Shown: positions 9,527-19,148, counted from the first letter of the stretch. The stretch is 64,000 bases of DNA from Streptomyces sp. NBC_00344 (GCF_036088315.1 NZ_CP107996.1:6189001-6253000), one strand, 5' to 3'. The notes: generated from the sequence alone by a model not told the origin. Numbers and translations are program-made.

Positions 9527-9952
9527 ATGCCCGATGACAGCTTCACCACCCGCATCCTTCACATCGAGACCGGCTCCGCCGAAAGCGTGAGGGACCTGAC
9601 CGGCGACTGCGAACAGTTTCTCCGGGAGGCGGCAGCAGGCGGCGACGGGCTGCTCAATATCTTCGTCCCGCACGCCACAGCCGGTATCGCCATCATCGAG
9701 ACCGGCGCCGGCAGCGACGAAGATCTGCTGGCCGCACTCCACGGGCTGCTGCCCGCCGACGACCGCTGGCAGCACCGGCACGGCAGCCCCGGGCACGGCA
9801 GGGACCACGTCCTGCCCGCCTTCGTGGCGCCGCACGCCACGCTGCCGGTGATCGGCGGCAGGCTCGAACTGGGTACCTGGCAGTCGGTGTGCCTGGTGGA
9901 CACCAACATCGACAACGCCAACCGTCAGGTGCGGTTGAGCTTCCTGGGGTGA
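9527..9952 (+). CDS. YjbQ family protein (UPF0047)
   Basis: A 141-aa protein of the YjbQ/UPF0047 family, small trimeric proteins for which a thiamine-phosphate synthase activity has been reported in other bacteria. The family block HRHGSPGHGRDHVLPAF followed by GTWQSVCLVD is clear, and the conserved His lies in HATAG, where HTTAG is more common. Two starts are possible: ATG 9518 with GGGAG five bases upstream, or ATG 9527 with GAGAGG nine bases upstream; family alignments favour the shorter form. A hairpin follows at 10005-10038. Confidence 0.85.
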   Translation: MPDDSFTTRILHIETGSAESVRDLTGDCEQFLREAAAGGDGLLNIFVPHATAGIAIIETGAGSDEDLLAALHGLLPADDRWQHRHGSPGHGRDHVLPAFVAPHATLPVIGGRLELGTWQSVCLVDTNIDNANRQVRLSFLG

Positions 9953-10004
9953 GCCTGGGCCGGCGCTTGCACCTGTTCGACCATGCCGGCCGGTTCCCGC
10001 GGCT

Positions 10005-10038
10005 GCTCGGCGCCCACATCATGCTGTGGTCGCCGAGC
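10005..10038. terminator. Bidirectional hairpin terminator
   Basis: GCTCGGCG (10005-10012) pairs with CGCCGAGC (10031-10038), with an inner CCACA/TGTGG stem and a six-base loop. It lies between the converging yjbQ and PIG-L genes. Confidence 0.75.
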
Positions 10039-10076
10039 GCGCCTCGACGCGGCCGTCGGGTGGTGGCGTGCGGGGG

Positions 10077-10910
10077 TCAGCGCAGGCCGGCGAAGAGATC
10101 GTTCTCGGGTACGGCCGCGCCGGTGGTGTCCTGGACCCGCACGAAGGTCTCGACGCCCATCAAGTCGGTGAACCTCTCCTGGCCCATCTTGAGGAAGAAG
10201 ATGTTCTCGCCCTGGCTGGCGTGTGCGGCCAGCGCATCGAACTTCTGGCCGCCGAACGTGGCGGTGTCCACCCAGGTGGTGATCTCCTCATCGGGGAGTC
10301 CGATCTCGGCCATCGCTTCGGCCTCGGCAGGATCCGGCTCCGGGAAGTCCTCCCCGAACTCGCGCAGGACCTCCCCGAACCGCTGCATCATCGAGCGGGG
10401 CGCCGTGGTCCAGTACACCTTCGGCGTCAGCGTGGTCATCTCCAGCGCTGCCATGGTGATGCGGTTGGCCTGGATGTGGTCGGGGTGGCCGTAGAAGCCG
10501 TTCTCGTCGTATGTCACGACCACATCGGGTCGGTAGCGCCGCATGAGTTCCGCGAGCCGTGCAGCGCCTTCCTTCACCGGGGTCTGCCAGAACGCCCCGG
10601 GGGCGTCGTTGCTCGGCCAGCCCATCATCCCGGAGTCGGCGTAGTCCAGCGTCTCCAGATCGCTGACCTTCAGGACGTCGCAGCTCGCCTCGAGTTCTCG
10701 ACGCCGCATCGCGGCGACGGCTGCCGGGTCGTGCCCGGGATGGCCTGGTTTGACGCCCCCCGGGCCGTCGCCGCAGCTGCCGTCCGTACACGTCACAAGG
10801 ACTGTGCGGATGCCCTCCGCCGCGTACCGCGCGAGGACGCCTCCCGTTCCCGTTGCCTCATCGTCGGGGTGGGCGTGGACCGCCATGAGCGTCAAGGTCC
10901 CGTCCTTCAT
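10077..10910 (-). CDS. PIG-L family deacetylase (mycothiol Mca/MshB-like)
   Basis: A 277-aa zinc-dependent N-deacetylase/amidase of the PIG-L superfamily. The zinc motif AHPDDEA is at residues 12-18 and the second metal/catalytic block GHPDHIQA lies near residue 150. In actinomycetes close relatives are mycothiol-conjugate amidase and the GlcNAc-inositol deacetylase; the sequence alone does not settle which, or whether this is an unrelated sugar deacetylase. ATG 10910 is chosen because a perfect AGGAGG lies seven bases upstream; the frame extends further but without support. Confidence 0.88.
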   Translation of the reverse strand: MKDGTLTLMAVHAHPDDEATGTGGVLARYAAEGIRTVLVTCTDGSCGDGPGGVKPGHPGHDPAAVAAMRRRELEASCDVLKVSDLETLDYADSGMMGWPSNDAPGAFWQTPVKEGAARLAELMRRYRPDVVVTYDENGFYGHPDHIQANRITMAALEMTTLTPKVYWTTAPRSMMQRFGEVLREFGEDFPEPDPAEAEAMAEIGLPDEEITTWVDTATFGGQKFDALAAHASQGENIFFLKMGQERFTDLMGVETFVRVQDTTGAAVPENDLFAGLR

Positions 10911-11349
10911 GAAACGTCCTCCTGTGGGAAAAGGCCTGGATACGAGTCCGCAGCGGGCGTAGCGCGAACCCGGGGCCCGGATCACGCCGCGCCCGCGCAG
11001 CGCCGGTCCCGGTCCCTCGGCCGGTGCAACATCTTCGGTCCGACAGCTGTTCCCGCGGCTGCTCGCCGAGGGTAGCCGTGTGCGTACTGAGCGAGGGAGC
11101 GCCCGGCTGGGGGACCGAGTGGAGCGGGTGGTCCGAGCTGCCGTAAACGCGCGGGCAGCGCGGCGGCCCGGAAGTGGGAGGTCACTGCGTCGTCCGCGTC
11201 GCCGGCTCCGTTGACCGCGGCTGAGCGGCCGTGCGACGGTGAGACCGCGTTGCCCCTCCTGCCTGCCCCGGGCCCGCGCGATCACGGCCCGCCTCGAGAA
11301 CTGGAACCGGATCACTGTGACGCTCGGAAACGCTCACTCGCCTCAGTCC
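10911..11349. other. Intergenic region between divergent PIG-L and peptidase genes
   Basis: About 440 bp with no convincing gene. It holds the AGGAGG of the PIG-L gene at its left end. A possible plus-strand promoter for the peptidase is TTGACC (11211-11216), 18-bp spacer, GACGGT (11235-11240). A short inverted repeat GCTGCC/GGCAGC lies at 11137-11159. Confidence 0.4.
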
Positions 11350-12678
11350 ATGGACCGCAGTCTCACCTCCGCGCAACTCGACGTATTCGACAAGGAGTTC
11401 GCCTCCCGGCCGGCGAACCGGCTGATGCAGAACGCCGTGACCCAGACGCCCGTGGACGACATCGCCCTGGACCGGCGGATCGTGACCGCTGCCGACCACT
11501 CGGTCTCCCATCACCTGGACGCCTGGAAGGTCACCAACCAGAAGAAGAGCGGCCGCTGTTGGATGTTCGCCGGACTGAACCTGCTGCGCGCCGGTGCCGC
11601 ACGGAAGCTCGGTGTCAAGGATTTCGAGTTCTCGCAGAACTATGTGCTCTGGTGGGACAAGTTCGAGCGGGCGAACCACTTCCTGGAGAGCATCGTCGAG
11701 ACCTCCGGCCGTGACGTCGACGACCGGACGGTGGCGCACCTGCTCGGGGACCCCATCAGCGACGGCGGCCAGTGGAACATGTTCGTGGCGCTGGTCGCCA
11801 AACACGGCCTCGTGCCGAAGTCGGCGATGCCGGAGACGGACAGCTCGTCGGCGACGGGGCCGATGAACCGCGCCCTGAAGAGTCTGCTTCGCCGGGGCGC
11901 CCGCGACCTGCGCCGCATGGCGTCCGAGGGCGTCGAGGCACAGCGCGTGCACAAGGGGGAGGTGCTGGCCGCCGTTCACCGGGTGCTCAGCATTCACCTC
12001 GGCACCCCGCCGCAGCGGTTCCTGTGGCAGTGGCGTGACAAGGACCAGGAGTTCCACCGCGACGGCTGGATGACGCCTACCGAGTTCGCCGCCTCGTACG
12101 TGCAGATACCCCTCGACGAGTACGTGTGTCTCGTCCACGACCCGAGGGAGTCGAGTCCGGCCGGCCGGACCTTCACCGTCGAGTATTTGGGCAATGTCGT
12201 CGAGGCTCCGCCGGTGGTCTACCTCAATGTGGAGATGGACCTGCTCAAGCGTCTCAGCATGGACTCCCTCGTGGGCGGCGAGGCCGTCTGGTTCGGCTGC
12301 GACGTCGGCCGGATGATGCGTGCGGACGTCGGGCTCTGGGACGCCGCCCTCTACGACTACGAGGCGGTGTACGACGCGTCGTTCGAGATGGACAAGGCGG
12401 CCCGGCTCGTCCACCACGAGACCCAGATGACGCACGCCATGCTGTTCACCGGCGTGGACGTGGTGGACGGCGCTCCGCGCCGCTGGCGGGTCGAGAACAG
12501 CTGGGGTGACGAGAAGGCCGACAAGGGCTTCTGGACGATGAACGACTCGTGGTTCGGCGAGCATGTCTTCGAGGTCGCGGTGCGGCGTTCGGCGCTGCCG
12601 CCGGAGCTGGCAGCCGTCCTCGGCGAGCCGCCGATCGTCCTGCCGGCCTGGGACCCCATGGGTGCGCTCGCACGGTGA
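11350..12678 (+). CDS. pepC: Aminopeptidase C / bleomycin hydrolase family (peptidase C1B)
   Basis: A 442-aa cytosolic papain-fold cysteine aminopeptidase that trims peptides and can inactivate bleomycin-like glycopeptides. The catalytic Cys lies in QKKSGRCWMFAGLN (near residue 72), the His in MTHAMLFTGVD and the Asn in VENSWGD. Length matches the family (about 440-450). ATG 11350 fits the family N-terminus (start at MDRSLTSAQL), though no strong ribosome-binding site is visible; a longer frame upstream lacks family similarity. It converges on the GH43 gene across two hairpins. Confidence 0.92.
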   Translation: MDRSLTSAQLDVFDKEFASRPANRLMQNAVTQTPVDDIALDRRIVTAADHSVSHHLDAWKVTNQKKSGRCWMFAGLNLLRAGAARKLGVKDFEFSQNYVLWWDKFERANHFLESIVETSGRDVDDRTVAHLLGDPISDGGQWNMFVALVAKHGLVPKSAMPETDSSSATGPMNRALKSLLRRGARDLRRMASEGVEAQRVHKGEVLAAVHRVLSIHLGTPPQRFLWQWRDKDQEFHRDGWMTPTEFAASYVQIPLDEYVCLVHDPRESSPAGRTFTVEYLGNVVEAPPVVYLNVEMDLLKRLSMDSLVGGEAVWFGCDVGRMMRADVGLWDAALYDYEAVYDASFEMDKAARLVHHETQMTHAMLFTGVDVVDGAPRRWRVENSWGDEKADKGFWTMNDSWFGEHVFEVAVRRSALPPELAAVLGEPPIVLPAWDPMGALAR

Positions 12679-12747
12679 GACCTCGCCTGCGCGCGGGTGG
12701 CCGACCGACTCGTGGCCCATGGGGTCCAGCGGGGTGGTGGGCAGGGT

Positions 12748-12834
12748 TCAGTCCACGCGCTGGGCCAGCCGCTCACTGATGGCCTGCCACGGCTGGCGCA
12801 GTCGGGGGTGGGTGCGGCGGACCAGGTTCTGCAT
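12748..12834 (-). CDS. Possible small protein, 28 aa
   Basis: ATG 12834 is preceded by GGAGGA (12849-12844) with nine bases spacing and starts a 28-codon frame, MQNLVRRTHPRLRQPW..., ending in TGA at 12748. The peptide is basic with an amphipathic look. A TTGACT hexamer (12870-12865) lies further upstream, too close to the ribosome-binding site to be its -35 box. It lies in the gap between converging genes. This is a candidate only; no known family recognised. Confidence 0.25.
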   Translation of the reverse strand: MQNLVRRTHPRLRQPWQAISERLAQRVD

Positions 12835-12909
12835 GACGACGCGTCCTCCACTCCTGGCGCGAAGAGTCAATCCTGCCGTGGCCAGGGGGGCGGAGGCACC
12901 GACGCAGGC

Positions 12910-13010
12910 GACCGGGTGACCCCATGAGCAACCCGGTCATTCCACACGTCAACGCCGACGGGGTCGGCCACCATGCGGGGCCGGCCCCACTGACCTGCAT
13001 GGTGGCCGAC
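12910..13010. terminator. Tandem hairpin terminators between pepC and the GH43 gene
   Basis: The main hairpin pairs GTCGGCCACCATGC (12963-12976) perfectly with 12997-13010 (14 bp), with a GGGGCCGGCCCC palindrome in its loop. A smaller one pairs GACCGGGT (12910-12917) with ACCCGGTC (12931-12938). The main stem ends nine bases from the GH43 stop, so it should terminate both converging genes. Apart from the possible 28-aa frame nothing else is seen in this 340-bp gap. Confidence 0.85.
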
Positions 13011-13018
13011 CACGCTCC

Positions 13019-14389
13019 TCACTGCGTCCGTCGTCTCTGGCTCTGGCGCCGCACGTACAGACGGTTGCCCTTCGGGCCAGTCCACTCCAGGCGTACGACG
13101 CCGGCCACCGCGGCGTCACCTGTGCGGGACGGGTCGGCCCAGTAACCGGAGGCCGGGTTGCGGAAGAAGGTCGCCCACAGGGCTCCGTCGCGGTCCGTGA
13201 AGAAGTTGTTGTGCCCGGCGCCCACGCCCGCGGTCCAGCGCGCGGAGTACGGCCCTTCGAAATGGTCCGCGACGGCGACGACCGCGTCGTACTGGTACTG
13301 CGTCCGGCCAGTGCCCGCCGCTTCGTAGGCGTAGCGCGGGCTGCCGTAGGCATCGATCGAAGTACGGTCCCACGCGGCGTGCACCAGGTAGTACTTGCCG
13401 CCGTGCTTGAAGACGTACGCCCCCTCGAGGTACGGCTCCGGCGTGTACGGCGTCTGCTGGAACGCCGGCAGGCCGGTCGTCGGGACGATGTCCTCCATGT
13501 CGTCGCGGAACTTGGCGTAGAGGTTGTTGTGCAGCACCAGCCACGCGTCGGCTCCCTCCGAGAAGAGGCCGCCGTCGATGTGGTGGTACGCGCCGGGCTT
13601 GATGAACGAGGGTCCGCCGATGAACGAGTCACCGAAGGGCTTTTCGAGGTTTCCCTCGGCGAGGCGGTACGGGCCCGCGACCCCGCCCTCGCTCACCAGC
13701 AGGAACGAGCCGACCTTCTGGGAGTGGTCGCCCATGCACGCGACGATGTACCACGTGCCGCGGAAGTAGTGCAGTTCGGGGGCCCACGCCTCGCCGCGCT
13801 TGCCGAACTGGTCGTCGTACCAGTACTCCTGCCACGGGGCGACGACCGTGCGGCCGGGGCGGTTCTCCCCGACGAACTCGGGTGACCACACCTTTCCGTG
13901 CTCGGCGCCTGGCCGGATGCCGGTGGTGTCGGCCAGTTGCCAAGGGCCGTGCAGAGACCGTGCCGTCCACACGAAGATGCCGTCGTTCCAGGGGCCGGCC
14001 ACTGCGAGGCCGGGCACGCGGGTGGTGCCGGTGGCGACGTAGAGCGGGCGGCCGTCGACGACGAAGCAGTTGACGTAGGTGTCGCGCATCCAGACGCGGC
14101 CCGACTCCTTGTCCCGGGAACGGAGTTCGAGGGGGAGGACGAAGGAGTTGTCCTCGCGCGGCCACAAGTCCCGGCGGGCGTCCGCGAGTCCGTAAGACTC
14201 GGGCTCGGACCAGTTCGACGGGTAGTGCGTGGTCGGGTGAGCCGTCGGGTGCGGCTGCGCGTGCGCGGGCAGCGCCTGGGCAGTGGCAGTGGCAGTGGCC
14301 GTGGGCAGGGCGGCCACTCCCATGGATCCGGCTATGCCGGCCAGCATGGACCGGCGGCCGAGGTGCGTTCCGTTCTCGGATCTCGTCAT
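13019..14389 (-). CDS. Secreted family 43-type glycoside hydrolase
   Basis: A 456-aa five-bladed beta-propeller glycosidase. The N-terminus GRRSMLAGIAGSMGVAALP looks like a Tat signal (twin Arg at 12-13), so it is probably exported folded. Candidate catalytic carboxylates in GH43-like context are D103 (MRDTYVNC), E205 (AWAPELHYF) and E322 (YLEGAYVFK). GH43 members attack arabinosides, xylosides or galactans; the related GH117 family acts on agar oligosaccharides, so the assignment stays at clan level. It lies 52 bp downstream of the sulfatase on the same strand, with AAGGAG eight bases before its ATG; both are probably one operon for a sulfated glycan or glycoside. Confidence 0.82.
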   Translation of the reverse strand: MTRSENGTHLGRRSMLAGIAGSMGVAALPTATATATAQALPAHAQPHPTAHPTTHYPSNWSEPESYGLADARRDLWPREDNSFVLPLELRSRDKESGRVWMRDTYVNCFVVDGRPLYVATGTTRVPGLAVAGPWNDGIFVWTARSLHGPWQLADTTGIRPGAEHGKVWSPEFVGENRPGRTVVAPWQEYWYDDQFGKRGEAWAPELHYFRGTWYIVACMGDHSQKVGSFLLVSEGGVAGPYRLAEGNLEKPFGDSFIGGPSFIKPGAYHHIDGGLFSEGADAWLVLHNNLYAKFRDDMEDIVPTTGLPAFQQTPYTPEPYLEGAYVFKHGGKYYLVHAAWDRTSIDAYGSPRYAYEAAGTGRTQYQYDAVVAVADHFEGPYSARWTAGVGAGHNNFFTDRDGALWATFFRNPASGYWADPSRTGDAAVAGVVRLEWTGPKGNRLYVRRQSQRRRTQ

Positions 14390-14441
14390 CCGTCTGTCTC
14401 CTTCGTGGTCAAGGGGATGTGGCGTGCTGTCGGCATGCGGT

Positions 14442-15953
14442 TCATGGTCGTCCGGCCTCGGAGGGCGCTTCGGGCCCGTCGGACTCGAAGGCGGAGAGTG
14501 TGGTGTCGTAGTCCGTCTCCACGTCGTACATCGGCGTCATCCAGTGGTAGAAGTTGTCGCCACGCTCGCGGAGCAGGTCGTACAGCCGCCGGGTCAGTGC
14601 CGTGCGTACGCCGAGCAGTTCCGGGTGGCCGTAGCGGTTGTGCAGCTCGTCGGGATCGGCATCGAGGTCGTACAGCTCGTTGCAGGACTCGGGGTTGATC
14701 ACCAGCTTGTGGGTTCTGGTGCGCAGCATCCGCTGCGGGTACGGGAAGTGGTGACCATGGAACTCGGCGAGATGGTGCTCGTCCCACTGCGGGTGCTCAC
14801 CGCGTACGAGGGGCAGCAGGCTGCGGCTGTCCACGGCCGGCTCCGTCTCGCTGCCCGCCAGATCGAGGATGGTGGCGGTGCAGTCGGTGAGGGAGACGAA
14901 CTCCTCACGCACCTGGCCCTGCGGGGCGCCCGGGACCTTCAGCAGCCCAGGGATGCGGTAGATGTCCTCGTACATCGCCGGCCCCTTGTCGTGCAGCCGG
15001 TGGGCACCGGTGAACTCGCCGTGATCGGCGGTGAAGAAGACCGCCGTCCGGTCATCGAGCCCCAGTTCACGCATGGCGCCGAGGATGCGGCCGATCTGCT
15101 CGTCGACGAGCGTGACGTAGCCCCAGTAGACGGCGATCAGCTTCCGCGACTCCTCCAGCTCCATGGTGTCGAAGGCCCATAGCTTGCTGTAGTTCTGCTG
15201 GACGGTCGGTTTCGCCGCGAAGGTCTCGCTCACGGAGGCGGGCAGTTCGACCAGCCCGGGGTCGTACATGTCGTAGTACGCGTCCGGGAGGATGTACGGC
15301 AGGTGCGGACCGAAGAAGTGGGTGGCCAGGAAGAACGGCGCCCCGTCACCGTGGTCCTCCTGCGCGGCGAAGCGATGGAGCATCTCGATGGTGCGCGTGG
15401 CGAGGTAGTACTCGAAGGTGGCTTCGACCGGCTGGTGGAGGCGGGCGGCAAGCAGGTTCCCTGGGCTGCCGTTGGGCGTGGTGCCCCGCACCGGATCCGT
15501 GATGCGGTACGGGGGCAGGCTGTTCTCCGCCAGGTAGGCGAGGTAGTCGGGGTGGTCCACGGGGTTGTGCCAGCCGACCAGGTCGGGGCCCTCGAAGCCG
15601 TAGTCGGCGGCGGTGCGCCGTACCCCGCCGTGCCACTTGCCGAGCAGGCCCAGGTTGTAGCCCTCGGAGCGCAGTTGCTCGGAGAAGGTGAACTGGCCGT
15701 CGGAGAGGTCCTCGAGATAGCCGACGTTGCGCTCGTAGTTGGCAAGCAGCCTGTGCCGGAACGGAGCCGCCCCGGTGAGCAGGCTGGCGCGCGCCGGGGT
15801 GCAGATCGCGGTAGGGGTGTAGAAGCTGTCGAACCTGGTTCCCTCGTCCGCGAGCCGGTCGAGGTTCGGGGTGTGCGTGTGCGGATTGCCGTACGCGCCC
15901 AGGGTGTCCACCCGGTGCTGGTCGGTCATCAGGAAGAGCATGTTGCGGCGCAC
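14442..15953 (-). CDS. Type I sulfatase (formylglycine-dependent)
   Basis: A 503-aa sulfatase of the alkaline phosphatase superfamily. The modification motif CTPAR (C51 if counted from GTG 15953) would be converted to formylglycine by the enzyme encoded at 20297. Metal ligands are visible in LMTDQHR and FFTADHGEF, and GKWH follows the usual position. No signal peptide is visible, which suggests cytosolic action on an imported sulfate ester. GTG 15953 is preferred since GAAAGG lies six bases upstream and the core fold starts directly; a longer form from GTG 16031 adds 26 low-complexity residues. It heads an operon with the GH43 gene and is divergent from the ROK regulator. Confidence 0.92.
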   Translation of the reverse strand: MRRNMLFLMTDQHRVDTLGAYGNPHTHTPNLDRLADEGTRFDSFYTPTAICTPARASLLTGAAPFRHRLLANYERNVGYLEDLSDGQFTFSEQLRSEGYNLGLLGKWHGGVRRTAADYGFEGPDLVGWHNPVDHPDYLAYLAENSLPPYRITDPVRGTTPNGSPGNLLAARLHQPVEATFEYYLATRTIEMLHRFAAQEDHGDGAPFFLATHFFGPHLPYILPDAYYDMYDPGLVELPASVSETFAAKPTVQQNYSKLWAFDTMELEESRKLIAVYWGYVTLVDEQIGRILGAMRELGLDDRTAVFFTADHGEFTGAHRLHDKGPAMYEDIYRIPGLLKVPGAPQGQVREEFVSLTDCTATILDLAGSETEPAVDSRSLLPLVRGEHPQWDEHHLAEFHGHHFPYPQRMLRTRTHKLVINPESCNELYDLDADPDELHNRYGHPELLGVRTALTRRLYDLLRERGDNFYHWMTPMYDVETDYDTTLSAFESDGPEAPSEAGRP

Positions 15954-16361
15954 GGAGGGCCTTTCGGGTCGGTCCGGCTCGCACGTCGGGCCGGGGCGGG
16001 CGGACGCACCGGACGTCGGTATTTCGGGCACGCCGTCATGACGCCTCGACAGGAGCCGCTTCGGCAGGGCCGGTGCGGCTTCTGGTGCGTGCTCGACGGT
16101 GCCGTGCGACGCATGCTCCGGCCCGGCGATGATTTAAGTCAAGAGTGTGGACTCAAATCGTGCGGAGGTACTCCACCAAGGCGCGCAGCCACCGTTCCTC
16201 GGTGCTGAAGAGTCGCGGGGCGGGGTGCCAGGCGCGCCTGCGCCGTACACGTCAGCAGGTCAGGGCGGTGCCGATGCAAGAGCCAGTGACACGCGGCGTT
16301 CATATGAATAATTTGTTTCGAGTCATTGACGAAAATACTCGGCGCTCACATGCTGTCCTGC
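15954..16361. other. Divergent control region between sulfatase and ROK regulator
   Basis: About 410 bp without a gene. It holds the inverted repeat at 16131-16159 and, nearer the ROK gene, an AT-rich stretch (16300-16345) with a related half-site GTTTCGAGTC (16315-16324) and a pair CGAGT (16319-16323)/ACTCG (16337-16341). TTGACG at 16326-16331 could be the -35 of the ROK gene. Confidence 0.5.
16131..16159. promoter_or_regulatory. Probable operator of the sulfatase locus
   Basis: GATTTAAGTC (16131-16140), nine-base spacer, GACTCAAATC (16150-16159): ten-base arms with one mismatch, in otherwise GC-rich DNA. On the minus strand TTGAGT (16156-16151) with AATCAT 16 bases downstream could form the sulfatase promoter, so a bound protein would cover it. 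The neighbouring ROK regulator is the obvious candidate; this is inference. Confidence 0.6.
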
Positions 16362-17543
16362 ATGCATGAACACGACGGTCCGCTGACGCGCCTCCGCCGC
16401 AGCCATGAGCAAGCGGTTCTTGAACTGCTCCGCAGGCACGGCCCGCTGAGCCGCGGCGAGTTGGGCGACCGCAGCGGGCTGTCCCGCACCACGCTCCACG
16501 ACATCGTCGCCGGGCTGGTGGGCAATGGCTCCGTGGTCCCCGGCACACCGCATGTCGAGGTACGCAAGCGCGGCCGGCCGGTGGAGAAGCTCAGCCTCAA
16601 CCCTGCCGCCGGCGAGGCGGTCGGCATCGACTTCGCGCGCCGCGCCGTGCATGTCGCAGCCGTCAACTTCGCCCATGAGGTGATCGGTTCGGCGAGCGAG
16701 GCACATGCCGCGGACCTGTCCTGGCCCGAGCGGATCGACATCGCCGGACGTCTTCTCGCCTCGTCGGCCACCGTCCAACTCGACGCGCTCAGCGCGATCG
16801 GCGTCGGTGTGGTCGGACCGATCACCGACCCCGGCGGCGAGAACGCCCGTGCGCAGGGCATCGAGGGCCTGCCGGACCTGCTGCGCAAGCAGTTCGGTGT
16901 GCCGGTACTCCTGGACAACAACACCCGGCTCGCCGCGCTCGCCGAGGCGGTGTGGGGTGCGGCGGCGGACAGCAGCGACGTGCTCTACCTGCGGCTGTCG
17001 CACGGCGTCGGTGGCGGCCTGGTCGTGGGCGGCGCGCTGCACCGCGGCCGCAACGGCCTGTCCGGCGAGTTCGGGCACATCACCGTGGACCCGGCCGGCA
17101 GGCCGTGCGACTGCGGCGGGACCGGCTGTCTGGAGACCCGTGCCTCGCTCGACGCGGTGTTGCACCGCTACCGCGAAACCGGCGGCAGGGCCGATGGCCT
17201 CGCCGGATTCCTCGACGCGGCCGACGCCGGCGAACCGACCGCCCTGAAGGTGCTGGAGCGCGTCGGCAACGACGTCGGCGGGGTGCTTGCCGCGGTCTGT
17301 CATGCCGTCGGCCCGGGCGTCATCGTCATCGGCGGTGAGCTGGCGGAAGCCGGCCCGGCGCTGCTCGAGCCGGTCGAACGGGCCCTGCGGCAGCACCTGA
17401 TGCCGATGGCCCGCCCACACGTGGACGTACGGCGCGCGACGCTCGGCGATGCCGGAAGCGCGCTGGGCGGCATCGCCCTCGTTCTCCATGAATCCCCTCT
17501 GCTCTCCCACTACCCGCAGCCCGTCCCCGAGGAGAACGCGTGA
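16362..17543 (+). CDS. ROK-family transcriptional regulator
   Basis: A 393-aa repressor with an N-terminal winged helix ([28 protein letters not shown]) and a C-terminal sugar-kinase-like ROK domain. The ROK zinc motif is present ([11 protein letters not shown] near residue 235) and the glycine-rich LSHGVGGGL loop is clear. Such proteins bind sugars or sugar phosphates and release DNA. ATG 16362 is used; in-frame alternatives are ATG 16350 and TTG 16326, none with a clear ribosome-binding site. It is followed after 19 bp by the importer genes on the same strand, so it may autoregulate regulator, transporter and FGE together and the divergent sulfatase. Confidence 0.9.
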   Translation: MHEHDGPLTRLRRSHEQAVLELLRRHGPLSRGELGDRSGLSRTTLHDIVAGLVGNGSVVPGTPHVEVRKRGRPVEKLSLNPAAGEAVGIDFARRAVHVAAVNFAHEVIGSASEAHAADLSWPERIDIAGRLLASSATVQLDALSAIGVGVVGPITDPGGENARAQGIEGLPDLLRKQFGVPVLLDNNTRLAALAEAVWGAAADSSDVLYLRLSHGVGGGLVVGGALHRGRNGLSGEFGHITVDPAGRPCDCGGTGCLETRASLDAVLHRYRETGGRADGLAGFLDAADAGEPTALKVLERVGNDVGGVLAAVCHAVGPGVIVIGGELAEAGPALLEPVERALRQHLMPMARPHVDVRRATLGDAGSALGGIALVLHESPLLSHYPQPVPEENA

Positions 17544-17562
17544 AGCCACCAGCGAGGAATCC

Positions 17563-18372
17563 ATGGCTGTGATCGCTCCTGCCGAGAAAACCGCCGCCGA
17601 AGGGCAGCGGCAACCGCGCCGTTCCCGGCACCGGCCCCTGCTTCTCAACGCTGTCGCAGTGGCGGCAGGCATCGCCGTCTGGGGCGTCGTGGCCGCCCTG
17701 CATCTGGTCGAGAACCTGCCCGCGCCGACGGCGGTGGCGAAGAGGGCCGGGGACATGATCTCCGACGGCACCCTGGCGTCCGATACGTTCGCCAGCCTGC
17801 GCCGGGTCTTCCTCGGCTACGCCCTCGGCGTGGTTGCGGCCGTCCCGGTCGGCTTCCTCATGGGCTGGTACCCCACCGTGCGCGCCCTGATCGAGCCGTA
17901 CATCCAGTTCTTCCGCACCATCCCGCCGCTCGCGCTCATTCCACTTGCGGTCGTACTGCTGGGGATCGGCGAGGTACCGAAGATCGCCGTGATCTTCCTG
18001 GCCTCGTTCATGTCCTGTGTCCTCTCCTCCTTCCAGGGCGTCATCGACGTCGACAGGACACTCATCAACGCGGCCCGGGTGCTCGGCGCCTCGGACCGCA
18101 CCATCTTTGCCAAGGTGGTCGTCCCGGCCTCCACGCCGTTCATCCTCGTCGGCATGCGGATCGGCCTCGGTGCGTCCTGGGCCACCGTGGTCGCCGCCGA
18201 ACTCATCGGCGCACAGGAGGGGTTGGGCTATCGGATGCAGAAGGCGTCCACCTGGTTCGACATGGACGCGATCTTCGTGTCCCTGATAACCATCGGCGTG
18301 CTCGGGCTCGTCATGGACCGGCTGCTGCTGCTGGCCGAACGACGCCTCACCGGCTGGCAGGAGCGACGATGA
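17563..18372 (+). CDS. ABC importer permease, SsuC/TauC/NrtB type
   Basis: A 269-aa BPD-type permease with about six membrane helices. The cytoplasmic coupling loop ([23 protein letters not shown]) is the EAA-like loop of sulfonate/nitrate/taurine permeases. In pseudomonads the same family (AtsB) imports sulfate esters beside an arylsulfatase, which matches this context. ATG 17563 lies 19 bp after the ROK stop. Its last four bases overlap the ATPase gene (ATGA). Confidence 0.9.
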   Translation: MAVIAPAEKTAAEGQRQPRRSRHRPLLLNAVAVAAGIAVWGVVAALHLVENLPAPTAVAKRAGDMISDGTLASDTFASLRRVFLGYALGVVAAVPVGFLMGWYPTVRALIEPYIQFFRTIPPLALIPLAVVLLGIGEVPKIAVIFLASFMSCVLSSFQGVIDVDRTLINAARVLGASDRTIFAKVVVPASTPFILVGMRIGLGASWATVVAAELIGAQEGLGYRMQKASTWFDMDAIFVSLITIGVLGLVMDRLLLLAERRLTGWQERR

Positions 18373-19148
18373 ACAGCAAGATCACTTTCCGTGACGTGGT
18401 AAAGACGTTCCCGCTGAAGGGCTCGTCCTTCACCGCGCTCGGCGGGGTGAGCCTGGACATCGCGGACCAGGAGTTCGTCACCGTTGTGGGTCCGTCCGGC
18501 TGCGGCAAGTCCACCCTCATGAGCATGGCCGCAGGGCTGCAGGCACCCGACTCGGGCAGTGTCCTGGTCGACGGAACACCGGTGTCAGGACCCGGCCCCG
18601 ACCGGGGGGTGATCTTCCAGCAGTACGCCCTCTTCCCCTGGCTGACCGTGCGGCAGAACGTGGAGTTCGGGCTCAGGATCGCCTCCGTACCAGCCGCCGA
18701 GCGACACCGGCGCACCGAGCAGGCCATCAGCCTCGTCGGCCTGAACGAGTTCGCCGAGGCCCTGCCCAAGACCCTCTCGGGAGGAATGAAACAGCGTTGC
18801 GCCATCGCCCGTGCGTACGCGGTCGATCCCCAAGTGCTGCTGATGGACGAGCCCTTCGGGGCGCTTGACGCCCTGACCCGGGTGCAGCTGCAGGATCAGC
18901 TGCTGCAGACCTGGAGCCAGGAGAAGCGCACCGTGCTGTTCATCACCCACGACGTGGACGAAGCCGTCTACCTCGCCAGCCGGGTCGTCGTCATGGCCGC
19001 CCGGCCCGGCCGCATCCACCGCGTCATCGACGTGGATCTGCCCTACCCCCGGACCGAGGAAATCCGGCTCTCGCCCGAGTTCCTCCACGTCCGCAACAAA
19101 GTGTGGACCTCCGTGTACCACCAGGAAGCCCCGCCCCGGGCGGCCTGA
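18369..19148 (+). CDS. ABC importer ATPase, SsuB/TauB/NrtD type
   Basis: A 259-aa ATPase that energises the permease encoded upstream. Walker A is GPSGCGKST (near residue 41), the signature [14 protein letters not shown] and Walker [12 protein letters not shown]; the D-loop GALDALTR and the switch His (FITHDVDEA) are typical of the nitrate/sulfonate/taurine class. All motifs are intact. It is translationally coupled to the permease by an ATGA overlap. Confidence 0.93.
   Translation: MNSKITFRDVVKTFPLKGSSFTALGGVSLDIADQEFVTVVGPSGCGKSTLMSMAAGLQAPDSGSVLVDGTPVSGPGPDRGVIFQQYALFPWLTVRQNVEFGLRIASVPAAERHRRTEQAISLVGLNEFAEALPKTLSGGMKQRCAIARAYAVDPQVLLMDEPFGALDALTRVQLQDQLLQTWSQEKRTVLFITHDVDEAVYLASRVVVMAARPGRIHRVIDVDLPYPRTEEIRLSPEFLHVRNKVWTSVYHQEAPPRAA

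Noticed and set aside
11182..12720. 512-codon minus-strand frame opposite the aminopeptidase gene
   Set aside because: The plus strand has the complete C1B peptidase with catalytic Cys, His and Asn; the antisense frame has no recognisable domain.
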